The notes beneath the pieces were generated by a model. It was not told the DNA's origin and did no database searches. It saw nothing but the letters and a program-made list of their open reading frames with translations. From positions 496,001 through 560,000 of the forward strand of contig NZ_CP091851.1 of the NCBI RefSeq assembly GCF_022059845.1: a DNA stretch of 64,000 nt, read 5' to 3'. Shown in pieces: positions 21,097-30,368 of the stretch. Both the position numbers and the translations under genes were made by a program. Position 1 is the stretch's first letter. Each line of letters begins with the position of its first letter. Source of the DNA: Terrirubrum flagellatum (lineage in GTDB: Bacteria > Pseudomonadota > Alphaproteobacteria > Rhizobiales > Beijerinckiaceae).

Positions 21097-21296
21097 CCTC
21101 TCCGTCCCCGGTTTCATGAAGTGAGCGAAGCGAACGGAATGAAGACCGGAGCCCAGCGGAAAATGTTCGCGCCGAAGGCGCGGCGTGACAGAATTAATTG
21201 AGCGCTCGCTGCGCTCACGAGTCTTCCGCTGGGCCCCGGACACGATTCCGCTTCACTTCGTTCCGCTCCACCGTTCCGGGGACGGGGAGAGCTTCA
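21097..21296. repeat. Inverted pair of dispersed repeat elements between convergent genes
   Basis: Two copies of one sequence in opposite orientation fill the gap between the aminopeptidase and azlD. The left copy starts CCGTCCCCGG and continues through AAGTGAGCGAAGCGAA to GGAGCCCAGCGGAA; the right copy at about 21221-21290 is its reverse complement (TTCCGCTGGGCCCCGGACACG ... CCGTTCCGGGGACGG). The same element occurs again, also as an inverted pair, at 45535-45692. It could act as a bidirectional terminator. Confidence 0.8.
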
Positions 21297-21596
21297 TCAA
21301 CCAATCAGCCGCAGCAACACGATCGTCACGACGCCGACGCCGACAACACCGAGCAATGGCAGGCGCGTCGCCGCGAGAATGCAGACGACAGCGGCGAGGC
21401 TTTCCCGCCAGCCGGTCGCCAGAGCCGTCGGCGCGATCACGGCGACAAGAACCGCGGGGGGTATAGCCTCGAATGCGGATTTCACGCGCGGCGACATCTT
21501 CATATTCGCCGGCAGCGCCAGCCCGGCGATGCGCGTGAGGTAGGTCACCACAGCCATGGCGATGATGGCGGCGAGCGTGGTCGGATCGACGCTCAT
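21297..21596 (-). CDS. azlD: AzlD-type branched-chain amino acid exporter subunit
   Basis: Small membrane protein of 99 aa, normal for AzlD. It has four hydrophobic stretches; TTLAAIIAMAVVTYLTRIAG and SAFEAIPPAVLVAVIAPTAL are typical of the family. AzlD works with the larger AzlC subunit to export branched-chain amino acids or analogues. Its ATG overlaps the azlC stop by four bases (ATGA), so the two are translationally coupled. Confidence 0.9.
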   Translation of the reverse strand: MSVDPTTLAAIIAMAVVTYLTRIAGLALPANMKMSPRVKSAFEAIPPAVLVAVIAPTALATGWRESLAAVVCILAATRLPLLGVVGVGVVTIVLLRLIG

Positions 21597-22321
21597 GTCG
21601 CGGGCTCCTCGACAAGCTCCGATTCATCCGCGCGGGGATCGAGCGCAGCCGCAGCGATTCCCGCAAGCGCGCCGGCGAGCACGTGCCACGGCGTGCCGAT
21701 GGTTCGATAGACGATGGCTGATGTGATCGCGGCTGCGGCGATGATTACAGCCGTCGAACGGCCTTTCCAGAACGCGGCGATCAACGCGATGAAGATCGCG
21801 GTGAAGGCGAAATCCGCGCCGAGGCGGCGGGGATCGCCGACCAGCGCGCCAAGGCCGGCGCCGATAGCCGTCGAGCCCACCCAGGCGAAGGGCAGCATGA
21901 GCGCGACCGCGATCCAGTATTTGAACGAGATCGGCTGCGTCATGGCGCGACGCTCGGCCAGCGCCCAGGCCTCATCGGTCATGAAATACATCGACAGCAA
22001 TTTGCGCGGCAGCGACACTTTGCCGAGCTTCGGCGCGAGCGATGCGCCCATGAGGATATGGCGCGCATTGATCAGCAGCGTCGAGAAGGCGAGAAGCAGC
22101 ACCGGCGCCGGCGTCGCCCAGATCTCGAGCGCCGCAAATTGCGCGCCGCCGGCGAAGACGAGCACCGACATCAGAGTCGCTTCGAGAGTCGACAGGCCCT
22201 TCGTCGCGGCAAGCGCGCCGAAGACGAGGCCGATCGGCACGCAAGCCACCGCCGCCGGCCAGATGTCGGCGATTCCCTGGCGAAAATCGCGGGAGTCATC
22301 GTGGGAATTCATGGACGCCAT
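21593..22321 (-). CDS. azlC: AzlC-type branched-chain amino acid exporter subunit
   Basis: Inner membrane permease of 242 aa with about six or seven hydrophobic segments. Family features are the N-terminal FRQGIADIWPAAVACVPIGLVFG segment (partly shown), LLINARHILMGASLAP, and YFMTDEAWAL, the conserved NxRHxLMG and TDE motifs of AzlC. I chose ATG 22321; a downstream ATG at 22312 is equally possible, and no clear ribosome site decides. Convergent with ligA's neighbourhood: 75 bases separate its start from the ligA stop. Confidence 0.9.
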   Translation of the reverse strand: MASMNSHDDSRDFRQGIADIWPAAVACVPIGLVFGALAATKGLSTLEATLMSVLVFAGGAQFAALEIWATPAPVLLLAFSTLLINARHILMGASLAPKLGKVSLPRKLLSMYFMTDEAWALAERRAMTQPISFKYWIAVALMLPFAWVGSTAIGAGLGALVGDPRRLGADFAFTAIFIALIAAFWKGRSTAVIIAAAAITSAIVYRTIGTPWHVLAGALAGIAAAALDPRADESELVEEPAT

Positions 22322-22396
22322 GCTGCACGGAGATGAGACGGCGTCGACCAACAAAGATTGATCGCCGGCATTGACGGTTGTGAAGTGAGATTCGTC

Positions 22397-24676
<2,280 letters not shown>

Positions 24677-24889
24677 TCAGATGTGGCTCAATGGCCGTGC
24701 AGGTGGGCGACAGATCGACCAGATTTCGCCTATGTATGCGTCAATTGCGGCTCTGTTTACGCATTCTTAATAAGGCATGCGTAGTGCGCATGCTAATTGT
24801 GCATCGCATCATCTCCTTCGCAAGTGCGAACGACTCTATGTTGCTGGGCGAGGCGAAGCGCTTCGCGCGCCGCCGCAATGGAGGATGTC

Positions 24890-25117
24890 ATGAGCGTTCT
24901 CACCTTGAATGAATCCCGTCTCGAAGCGCCAGCTTCGAGCCCCGACCGCAAACAAGCCAGCTTCTGGAGCCGAGCGCTGGCCGCCTTGATCGCCAGCCGG
25001 CGCATGGAGGCGGAGCGCCAGGTCGCCGCCTATCTCGCCCGCAACGGGCAATTCGCCGCCGGCCGCGCGTCGAAGAACGCCGCCTGGAAGCAGGCCGCGG
25101 ATGCGCTGCCCTTCTGA
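24890..25117 (+). CDS. Small protein of unknown function
   Basis: A 75-aa reading frame that I do not recognise. GGAGG at 24880-24884 precedes ATG 24890 with good spacing. The protein is mostly helical and basic in the middle (SRALAALIASRRMEAERQVAAYLARNG). It is followed after 21 bases by a second small frame (25139-25276), also with a good ribosome site, so the two probably form a small operon. The 280 bases between it and ligA hold no gene I can support. Confidence 0.6.
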   Translation: MSVLTLNESRLEAPASSPDRKQASFWSRALAALIASRRMEAERQVAAYLARNGQFAAGRASKNAAWKQAADALPF

Positions 25118-25138
25118 ATTTTGGAAAGGAACATCGCC

Positions 25139-25276
25139 ATGTTTATCGTCACGCTCATCCACACGCTGCCGCGCCGCGCGCTCAAAGCCGTGCAGATTTG
25201 TGCTGAAGTGATCGACGAAGCGCGCGCGCTTCGTCGTCGCACGGCGAAAGAGCATCGCGTCTATTCTGAAGATTAG
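25139..25276 (+). CDS. Very small basic protein of unknown function
   Basis: A 45-codon frame starting MFIVTLIHTLPRRALKAV and ending EHRVYSED. AAAGGA lies about 10 bases before the ATG. The N-terminus is hydrophobic and the rest is helical and charged (Arg/Glu-rich). It follows the 75-aa gene closely in the same direction. The matched spacing, the ribosome site and the coupling to its neighbour are the only evidence that it is real. Confidence 0.5.
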   Translation: MFIVTLIHTLPRRALKAVQICAEVIDEARALRRRTAKEHRVYSED

Positions 25277-25316
25277 ACTCCAGCCAGAACGGTTGATGTT
25301 GGAGTTGGTTGAATTT

Positions 25317-25432
25317 CGTGGATGGCCGGGCCACGCCCGGCCATGACGCGGAGACATCGAAGCCGTCCGCCAAACGTCTGCGCCGGTCTTTATTCAGTTG
25401 TCATGGCCGGGCGTGGCCCGGCCATCCACGAC
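25317..25432. repeat. Inverted pair of GGCCGGGC-type palindromes
   Basis: Two units in opposite orientation: 25318-25348 (GTGGATGGCCGGGC ... GCCCGGCCATGACG) and 25400-25432 (GTCATGGCCGGGC ... GCCCGGCCATCCACGAC). Each is a hairpin with a GC-rich stem. The same family recurs at 28358-28446 and 47122-47213. It separates the small-protein pair from the 3' end of prmA. Confidence 0.85.
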
Positions 25433-25456
25433 AAACTCAATCGCGCGATCGCCAGA

Positions 25457-26404
25457 TCAGGCGCCGGGATCTCCTGATCGGCGCGGGCGGGGGCCTTTCC
25501 CGCCGCGCCTGAGATGCAGCGCGCGCCAGCCTTCAAGCTCGCCCTGCGAAACCAGCGCCAGGCCGCAGGCGCCATAAACCGCGAGCACGCCGGGAGCATC
25601 CTTCGGCAGCAGGCCGGAGAGAACGAGATCGCCCTGCGGCGCAAGCGCTTTCGCGATCTCCGTGGCCATACGCTTCAGCGGTCCCGCCAGAATATTCGCG
25701 AAGACGAGATCGTAGGGCGCGCCGCGCGTGATGGCGGGATTGCGCAACGCCGGCGCCACCGCCCATGAGATATTCATCGCCGCCGCGTTGAAGCGCGCAT
25801 TGGCGCGCGCCACCTCGATCGCGATGGGATCGATGTCGGAGGCGACAACGCGACGATTGAGCGCGCGCGCCGCCGCGATCGCCAGCACGCCTGTCCCCGT
25901 GCCGACATCGAGCACGCGACGCGGGCGCTTCTGTTTCAAGAGCCGGTCGAAGGCGAGGAGACAGCCGCGCGTGGTGCCGTGATGGCCGGTGCCGAAGGCG
26001 AGCGCCGCCTCGATCTCGATCCTGATCCGGTTGGTCTGCTTCACCGCCTTGGCGCGATCATGCGCGCCGTGGATGAGGAAGCGGCCGGCCTCGACCGGCT
26101 TCAACCCCTCAAGGCTCTGCGCCACCCAGTCCTTCGCCTCGACATTCTCGAAGGTCGCGGCTTTCGCGGCCTCCTCCCCAGCGGCGGTCGCGATCAGTTC
26201 GCGGACCGATTCCTCGTCAGGCGGAAAGGCGAAATAGACGTCGAGCAGCCAGTCGCCTGAGGCCTCGTCCTCGAAGGCGGCGACGCCGGTCTCGTCGGAA
26301 TCGAAAATCTCGCCCAGCAGTTCAGTCACCGCCCGGGCGGTCGATTCGGTCGTCGTCAGTCGCATCACTGTGGTGACGGTGTGGGGGATCAGGCCTTCGC
26401 GCAT
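25457..26404 (-). CDS. prmA: Ribosomal protein L11 methyltransferase PrmA
   Basis: SAM-dependent methyltransferase that methylates ribosomal protein L11. From ATG 26404 it is 315 aa; ATG 26365 (MRLTTTEST) is an alternative, and neither has a clear ribosome site. The N-terminal substrate recognition domain spans about residues 1-120. The catalytic part has AFGTGHHGTTRGCL, the SAM loop DVGTGTGVLAIAAA near residue 172, SDIDPIAIEVARANARFN, and LVFANILAGPL in place of the usual NPPY-like motif, as in other PrmA. Confidence 0.92.
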   Translation of the reverse strand: MREGLIPHTVTTVMRLTTTESTARAVTELLGEIFDSDETGVAAFEDEASGDWLLDVYFAFPPDEESVRELIATAAGEEAAKAATFENVEAKDWVAQSLEGLKPVEAGRFLIHGAHDRAKAVKQTNRIRIEIEAALAFGTGHHGTTRGCLLAFDRLLKQKRPRRVLDVGTGTGVLAIAAARALNRRVVASDIDPIAIEVARANARFNAAAMNISWAVAPALRNPAITRGAPYDLVFANILAGPLKRMATEIAKALAPQGDLVLSGLLPKDAPGVLAVYGACGLALVSQGELEGWRALHLRRGGKGPRPRRSGDPGA

Positions 26405-26574
26405 TGCGGCGCGATAGCATGCCGAAACGGGGAAGGGCAGGGCTCCAGGTGGGCGACGCAACGCGAGCGAAGTGCGGTTTCGCACTTGCATTGTCTCGGG
26501 CCTTTCCCACATCTCTCCCGCGGAGGCGCGCGCCCCGATCCCCGGGGACGCTTGCGCCCCTCGATGAGGAACCG

Positions 26575-27546
26575 ATGTTCACCCTTTTGTCCCGTTCGCG
26601 CCGCCTGGTCGCCCTGACGCTTCTCGTCGGCGGCATGGGCCTCGCAGCGATGCAGGCGGCCGACGCCCGCGTCGGCGGCGGCAGTTCGTCCGGCAGCCGC
26701 GGCTCGCGCACCTTTTCCGCGCCGTCGGCGACCAGCACCGCGCCAAGCTCGGCCCAGCCGATGCAGCGCACGGTCACCCAGCCCGGCGGCCAGGTTGGCC
26801 AGCCCTCGATGGCGGCCCGTCCCGCCGCGCCGCAGCCGGCCGCTCCGTCCTTCGGGCGGACGCTGATGCATGGCGTGTTCGCGGGCCTGATCGGCGCCGG
26901 CATCTTCGGACTGCTCAGCGGCTCGGGCTTCTTCAGCGGTCTCGGCTCGCTGACCGGCCTGTTCGGCTTCCTGCTGCAGATCGGCCTGCTCGTGCTCGCC
27001 TTCGTGGTGATCCGCCGGATGTTCTTCAATCGCGGCGCGCAGCCGGCGATGGCTGGCATGGCGCCGCAGATGGGCAGCCAGCCGCAGCCGAACGCCTATG
27101 CGCGCGCGGCTATGGGACCGGCGGGCGGTTCGCAGCCGAACATCGAGATCACCTCGCAGGATTATGACGCGTTCCAGCGCGCATTGACCGTGATCCAGAC
27201 GGCCTATGGCCGCGAGGATGTCGCGACCCTGCGCATGCAGGCGACGCCCGAGATGGCCGCCTATTTCGAGCAGGATCTCGCCGACAACCGCGCCAAGGGC
27301 GTGCTCAACCGCATCGGCGATGTCACGCTCATCAAGGGCGATCTCTCTGAAGCGTGGCAGGAGCCGGATGCGCAATATGCGACGGTCGCGATGCGCTATT
27401 CCATCGTCGACGCGACGGTGGAGCGTGGCACGGGCCGCGTGGTGTCAGGCGATCTCAATCGCCCGCAGGAGGTGACGGAGCTCTGGACGTTCCGTCGCGG
27501 CCCGCGCGAGGCGTGGAAGCTGTCGGCGATCCAGCAGACGAACTAA
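26575..27546 (+). CDS. Tim44-like domain protein, exported or membrane-anchored
   Basis: 323 aa from ATG 26575, which has GAGGA well placed upstream. Residues 1-34 look like a signal peptide (LVALTLLVGGMGLAAMQAADA). A Ser/Pro/Ala/Gln-rich region follows, then a glycine-rich hydrophobic stretch at about 95-145, and a C-terminal Tim44/MrpL45-type domain at roughly 185-320 (SQDYDAFQRALTVIQTAYGREDV ... ELWTFRRGPREAWKLSAIQQT, split). Bacterial members are of uncertain role, possibly membrane-associated. The gene is divergent from prmA and followed by a terminator. Confidence 0.85.
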   Translation: MFTLLSRSRRLVALTLLVGGMGLAAMQAADARVGGGSSSGSRGSRTFSAPSATSTAPSSAQPMQRTVTQPGGQVGQPSMAARPAAPQPAAPSFGRTLMHGVFAGLIGAGIFGLLSGSGFFSGLGSLTGLFGFLLQIGLLVLAFVVIRRMFFNRGAQPAMAGMAPQMGSQPQPNAYARAAMGPAGGSQPNIEITSQDYDAFQRALTVIQTAYGREDVATLRMQATPEMAAYFEQDLADNRAKGVLNRIGDVTLIKGDLSEAWQEPDAQYATVAMRYSIVDATVERGTGRVVSGDLNRPQEVTELWTFRRGPREAWKLSAIQQTN

Positions 27547-27570
27547 AGCCTGCAGCGCAGGCTAAATTGA

Positions 27571-27600
27571 AAGGGCGGCCTATGGCCGCCCTTTTTGTTT
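27571..27600 (+). terminator. Rho-independent terminator after the Tim44-like gene
   Basis: Stem AGGGCGGCC/GGCCGCCCT with loop TAT at 27572-27592, followed by TTTTGTTTT. Confidence 0.9.
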
Positions 27601-27654
27601 TGCATCGTCCAAATGTCTGTTAGGTTGAACAGCGATTTGAGATTGGAGTCGGGA

Positions 27655-27879
27655 ATGGGCGCGCTGGGCGTTGTTTCGCATCTCTCCCTTAAACGGATCG
27701 GGATCGCTGTCATGGATGCGGGGATGACGGCGGCGAGCATCATCGGCCTCATGGTTCTGGCCGAACGGGCGTTCGGCCTTGCGCTCCTCACCGCGCCCTT
27801 GCTGCAATTTGCAATGCTCTTTGCAATCGGAACGACGTGGAATGTCTTTCGTCAGCTTCGACGGAGCGAGCGCGCCTGA
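27655..27879 (+). CDS. Small membrane protein of unknown function
   Basis: 74 aa from ATG 27655, with GGAG six bases upstream. Two hydrophobic segments (about residues 16-36 and 40-60, AGMTAASIIGLMVLAERAFG and LLTAPLLQFAMLFAIGTTW) and a basic C-terminus (RQLRRSERA) suggest an inner membrane protein with a helical hairpin. An in-frame ATG at 27613 would extend it by 14 residues. It lies between two terminators, so it seems to be a single-gene unit. Confidence 0.6.
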   Translation: MGALGVVSHLSLKRIGIAVMDAGMTAASIIGLMVLAERAFGLALLTAPLLQFAMLFAIGTTWNVFRQLRRSERA

Positions 27880-27902
27880 CGGCGCGAGCGAAGCTGCAAA
27901 TG

Positions 27903-27929
27903 AAAAGGGCGGCCGAGAGCCGCCCTTTT
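27903..27929. terminator. Bidirectional terminator hairpin
   Basis: AAAAGGGCGG/CCGCCCTTTT stem with a seven-base loop at 27903-27929, with A-rich and T-rich flanks on both strands. It sits between the converging 27655 and 27950 genes and can serve both. Confidence 0.85.
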
Positions 27930-27949
27930 GCTTGGCGAAGTGGTTTCAA

Positions 27950-28183
27950 TCACGATCCCGCATAATTGCCCTGCGGCTGCACGAGCGCGCCGATCGCCGC
28001 GCCGCCGGCCGCGCCAATCGCCGCGCCGACGAGAGCGCCCGGCAAGGTGCCCGTCGAGACTGCGCCGATCGCGGCGCCCGCGCCGCCGCCGATCGCGGCG
28101 CCCGCCAGCATGCGGTCGGTGAGAGAACGTCCGCAGCCCGCCAGAGCAAGCGCGACCATCGCGACGCCCATGAATTTCGCCAT
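27950..28183 (-). CDS. Small lipoprotein with glycine zipper
   Basis: 77 aa from ATG 28183, chosen because GAGGGA lies just upstream. The N-terminus MAKFMGVAMVALALAGC carries a lipobox (LAGC), so the mature protein should be lipid-anchored. The remainder is almost all a glycine zipper (AAIGGGAGAAIGAV ... GAAIGAAGGAAIGAL), a pattern found in outer membrane lipoproteins of unclear role. Its 3' end faces the terminator shared with the gene at 27655. Confidence 0.75.
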   Translation of the reverse strand: MAKFMGVAMVALALAGCGRSLTDRMLAGAAIGGGAGAAIGAVSTGTLPGALVGAAIGAAGGAAIGALVQPQGNYAGS

Positions 28184-28357
28184 CGGTTCCCTCTCGTCCG
28201 GATCGATTTCCCGCGCCGACAATGCGTGAGAACTCGGAATTGATCAGGGCGAAAGCGGGCGCGATCGATCGAAGTTTAAGGAAGTGGTGAAGAGGGGGTT
28301 AACCGCGTTTCATGGCGCGGCAAGCTCGCTCGATGCTTTTGACGATCGACATTTCCG

Positions 28358-28446
28358 CGTCATGCCCGCGCTTGTCGCGGGCATCCACGTCTTGTTTTGC
28401 TGCTTGCAGAAAGGCGTGGATGGCCGGGACAAGCCCGGCCATGACG
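28358..28446. repeat. Inverted pair of GGCCGGGC-type palindromes
   Basis: Units at 28358-28389 (CGTCATGCCCGCG ... CGCGGGCATCCACG) and 28415-28446 (CGTGGATGGCCGGG ... CCCGGCCATGACG) in opposite orientation, the same family as at 25317-25432 and 47122-47213. It ends 7 bases from the hicB stop codon. The stretch 28184-28357 holds nothing else I can support. Confidence 0.85.
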
Positions 28447-28452
28447 CGCGGG

Positions 28453-28749
28453 TTATTCCGCGGCCTCGCTGATCGCCGCCTCGTCGTAGTCGACCGCGGC
28501 CACGATATAGTCCTTCAATTCGCCAGCGACCTCCGAGTCGCGCTTCAGCTCTTCGATCGTGCGCGGCGACGGCAGGGCGGCGCCCTCTGATCTGAGCAGA
28601 GCGAGATGCGATGCGAGCGCTTCGCGCGCATTCACAAGCGCTTCGTCGAAGGTGTCGCCGGCGGAAAAGCAGCCGGGCACATCGGGGAACCAGACGCCGA
28701 CGGCGTGATTTGGTCCCGCATCTTCAAGAATGGCGAGGAAATGTCTCAT
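28453..28749 (-). CDS. hicB: HicB-family antitoxin
   Basis: 98 aa. The N-terminal HicB fold reads VGVWFPDVPGCFSAGDTFDEALVNAREAL (split here for length), with the family's FPDxPGCxSxGDTxxEAxxNAxEAL pattern. It neutralises the HicA mRNA interferase and usually represses the operon. The C-terminus is acidic. It follows hicA after 9 bases, toxin first, the usual HicAB order. Confidence 0.92.
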   Translation of the reverse strand: MRHFLAILEDAGPNHAVGVWFPDVPGCFSAGDTFDEALVNAREALASHLALLRSEGAALPSPRTIEELKRDSEVAGELKDYIVAAVDYDEAAISEAAE

Positions 28750-28758
28750 GGCATGATC

Positions 28759-28947
28759 TTACACCCAGCCGGCCATTTTGGCGATCTTTCGCGCCAGACC
28801 GGGGCCGAGGTCTTTCTTTGGATGCGGCACGGTGATGAGTTGCGCGACGCCATCCTTCTTGAAGTGATGATGAGAGCCGTTGATCCGCACGAGACGCCAG
28901 CCTTCGGATTGGAGGCGGGCGATGATGTCGCGACTGTTGGTGAGCAT
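28759..28947 (-). CDS. hicA: HicA-family toxin (mRNA interferase)
   Basis: 62 aa, standard HicA size. The double-stranded RNA-binding-like fold carries the catalytic His in NGSHHHFKKDG (His 26-28) and the VPHPKKDLGPGLARKIAKMAG tail typical of the family. It cleaves mRNA when freed from HicB. The 378 bases from its start to the metE-like gene (28948-29324) hold no gene I can support; the pair's promoter should lie there. Confidence 0.92.
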   Translation of the reverse strand: MLTNSRDIIARLQSEGWRLVRINGSHHHFKKDGVAQLITVPHPKKDLGPGLARKIAKMAGWV

Positions 28948-29324
28948 GGCGAATCTAACTTTGCGAAAGAAGCGCCATCTATTGATGGTGGAACGGTTAG
29001 CTGATCAACAACCTTCTTCATCGCTTGCTGGTTCGCGCACTTGTCAGAATGACAAGGGTGCCTAAACAAATCGGGGCTTTCAATCTCAATGACTTATGTC
29101 GCTAAGTATCGACTCGGTTCGCTAGGATTCGCACCCGAGTAATTGGTAAGGCATTGAAACTATAAGCGGTGGTGCGAGTCACGAGAGCTGTGGAAAACTC
29201 TCGTCGTGTAACGAAATTCTCCAGCGCTGCCCCCCGTCTTGCCAAAATCACCGGTGACCTTCTCCCCGGTCGACGAAGGCCACGGCGCAGGTCTATGATT
29301 CCGCAAAACTCACGGGGGCGCTTC

Positions 29325-30344
29325 ATGTTCGAGACCACGATCGCGGGAAGCTTGCCCAAACCCGCCTGGCTTGCCGAACCTGATATGCTGTGGGCGCCCT
29401 GGAAGATGTCGGGCGATGCGCTTGTTCAGGCGAAGCGCGATGCGACGCTCCTCTGGCTGAGGGAACAGGAGGACGCCGGCATCGATATCGTCACCGAAGG
29501 CGAACAGTCGCGCCAGCATTTCGTCCATGGCTTTCTTGAATTCGTCGAGGGAATCGATTTCGGCCGCAAAGTCGAAATGGGAATCCGCAACAATCGCTAC
29601 AAGGCGATGGTGCCGACGGTCACGGGCGAACTCAAACTGAAGGGCAGAGTCCACGCGACGGAAGCGCAACTCGCGCGCGCGCATACGAAGCGCCGATTGA
29701 AGTTCACCTTGCCCGGTCCGATGACCATCATCGACACGATCGCGGACCAGCATTATGGCGACAGGGTGAAGATGGCCTTCGCCTTCGCCGACCTGCTCAA
29801 TCAGGAAGCGCGCGCGCTTGAGAAGGACGGCGTCGACGTCATCCAGTTCGATGAGCCCGCGTTCAATGTTTACATGGACGAAGTTCGGAATTGGGGCATC
29901 GAGGCGCTGCATCGCGCGGCCGCCGGCCTCAACTGCAAGACGGCTGTGCATATCTGCTACGGCTATGGCATCAAGGCGAACACCGACTGGAAGGCGACGC
30001 TCGGCGCCGAATGGCGACAGTATGAGCTGACCTTTCCGGTCCTCGCGCGAAGCCAGATCAACCAGGTGTCGCTCGAATGCCGCAACTCGCGCGTGCCTGC
30101 GAGCCTGATGCAGCTTCTCGATGGCAAGGATGTTCTTGTCGGCGTCATCGATGTCGCGAGCGATGCGGTCGAGACGCCTGACGAAGTCGCCGACGTGATC
30201 GGTGAGGCGCTCAAATATGTGCCGAAGGAGCGTCTGTTTCCCTGCACGAATTGCGGCATGGCGCCGATGCGTCGCGACGTGGCGCGCGGGAAGCTTGCAG
30301 CGCTGGCGCAGGGCGCGGCGCTCGCGCGGCGGCGTTTCTCCTGA
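29325..30344 (+). CDS. Short 'core' MetE-type methionine synthase
   Basis: 339 aa, equal to only the C-terminal catalytic half of cobalamin-independent methionine synthase MetE. It starts with the family's ETTIAGSLPKPAWL. Zinc ligands are visible in AVHICYGYG (His, Cys), a downstream Glu (SLECRNSR) and PCTNCGMAP (Cys) near residue 310. IQFDEPAFNVYMDE is the substrate-site stretch. Without the N-terminal half it probably does not use methyl-tetrahydropteroyl-polyglutamate like full MetE; short families take methyl from other donors. I chose ATG 29325 because similarity starts there. Confidence 0.85.
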   Translation: MFETTIAGSLPKPAWLAEPDMLWAPWKMSGDALVQAKRDATLLWLREQEDAGIDIVTEGEQSRQHFVHGFLEFVEGIDFGRKVEMGIRNNRYKAMVPTVTGELKLKGRVHATEAQLARAHTKRRLKFTLPGPMTIIDTIADQHYGDRVKMAFAFADLLNQEARALEKDGVDVIQFDEPAFNVYMDEVRNWGIEALHRAAAGLNCKTAVHICYGYGIKANTDWKATLGAEWRQYELTFPVLARSQINQVSLECRNSRVPASLMQLLDGKDVLVGVIDVASDAVETPDEVADVIGEALKYVPKERLFPCTNCGMAPMRRDVARGKLAALAQGAALARRRFS

Positions 30345-30368
30345 ACGGCTGGCGCAGCCGCACGGCGC

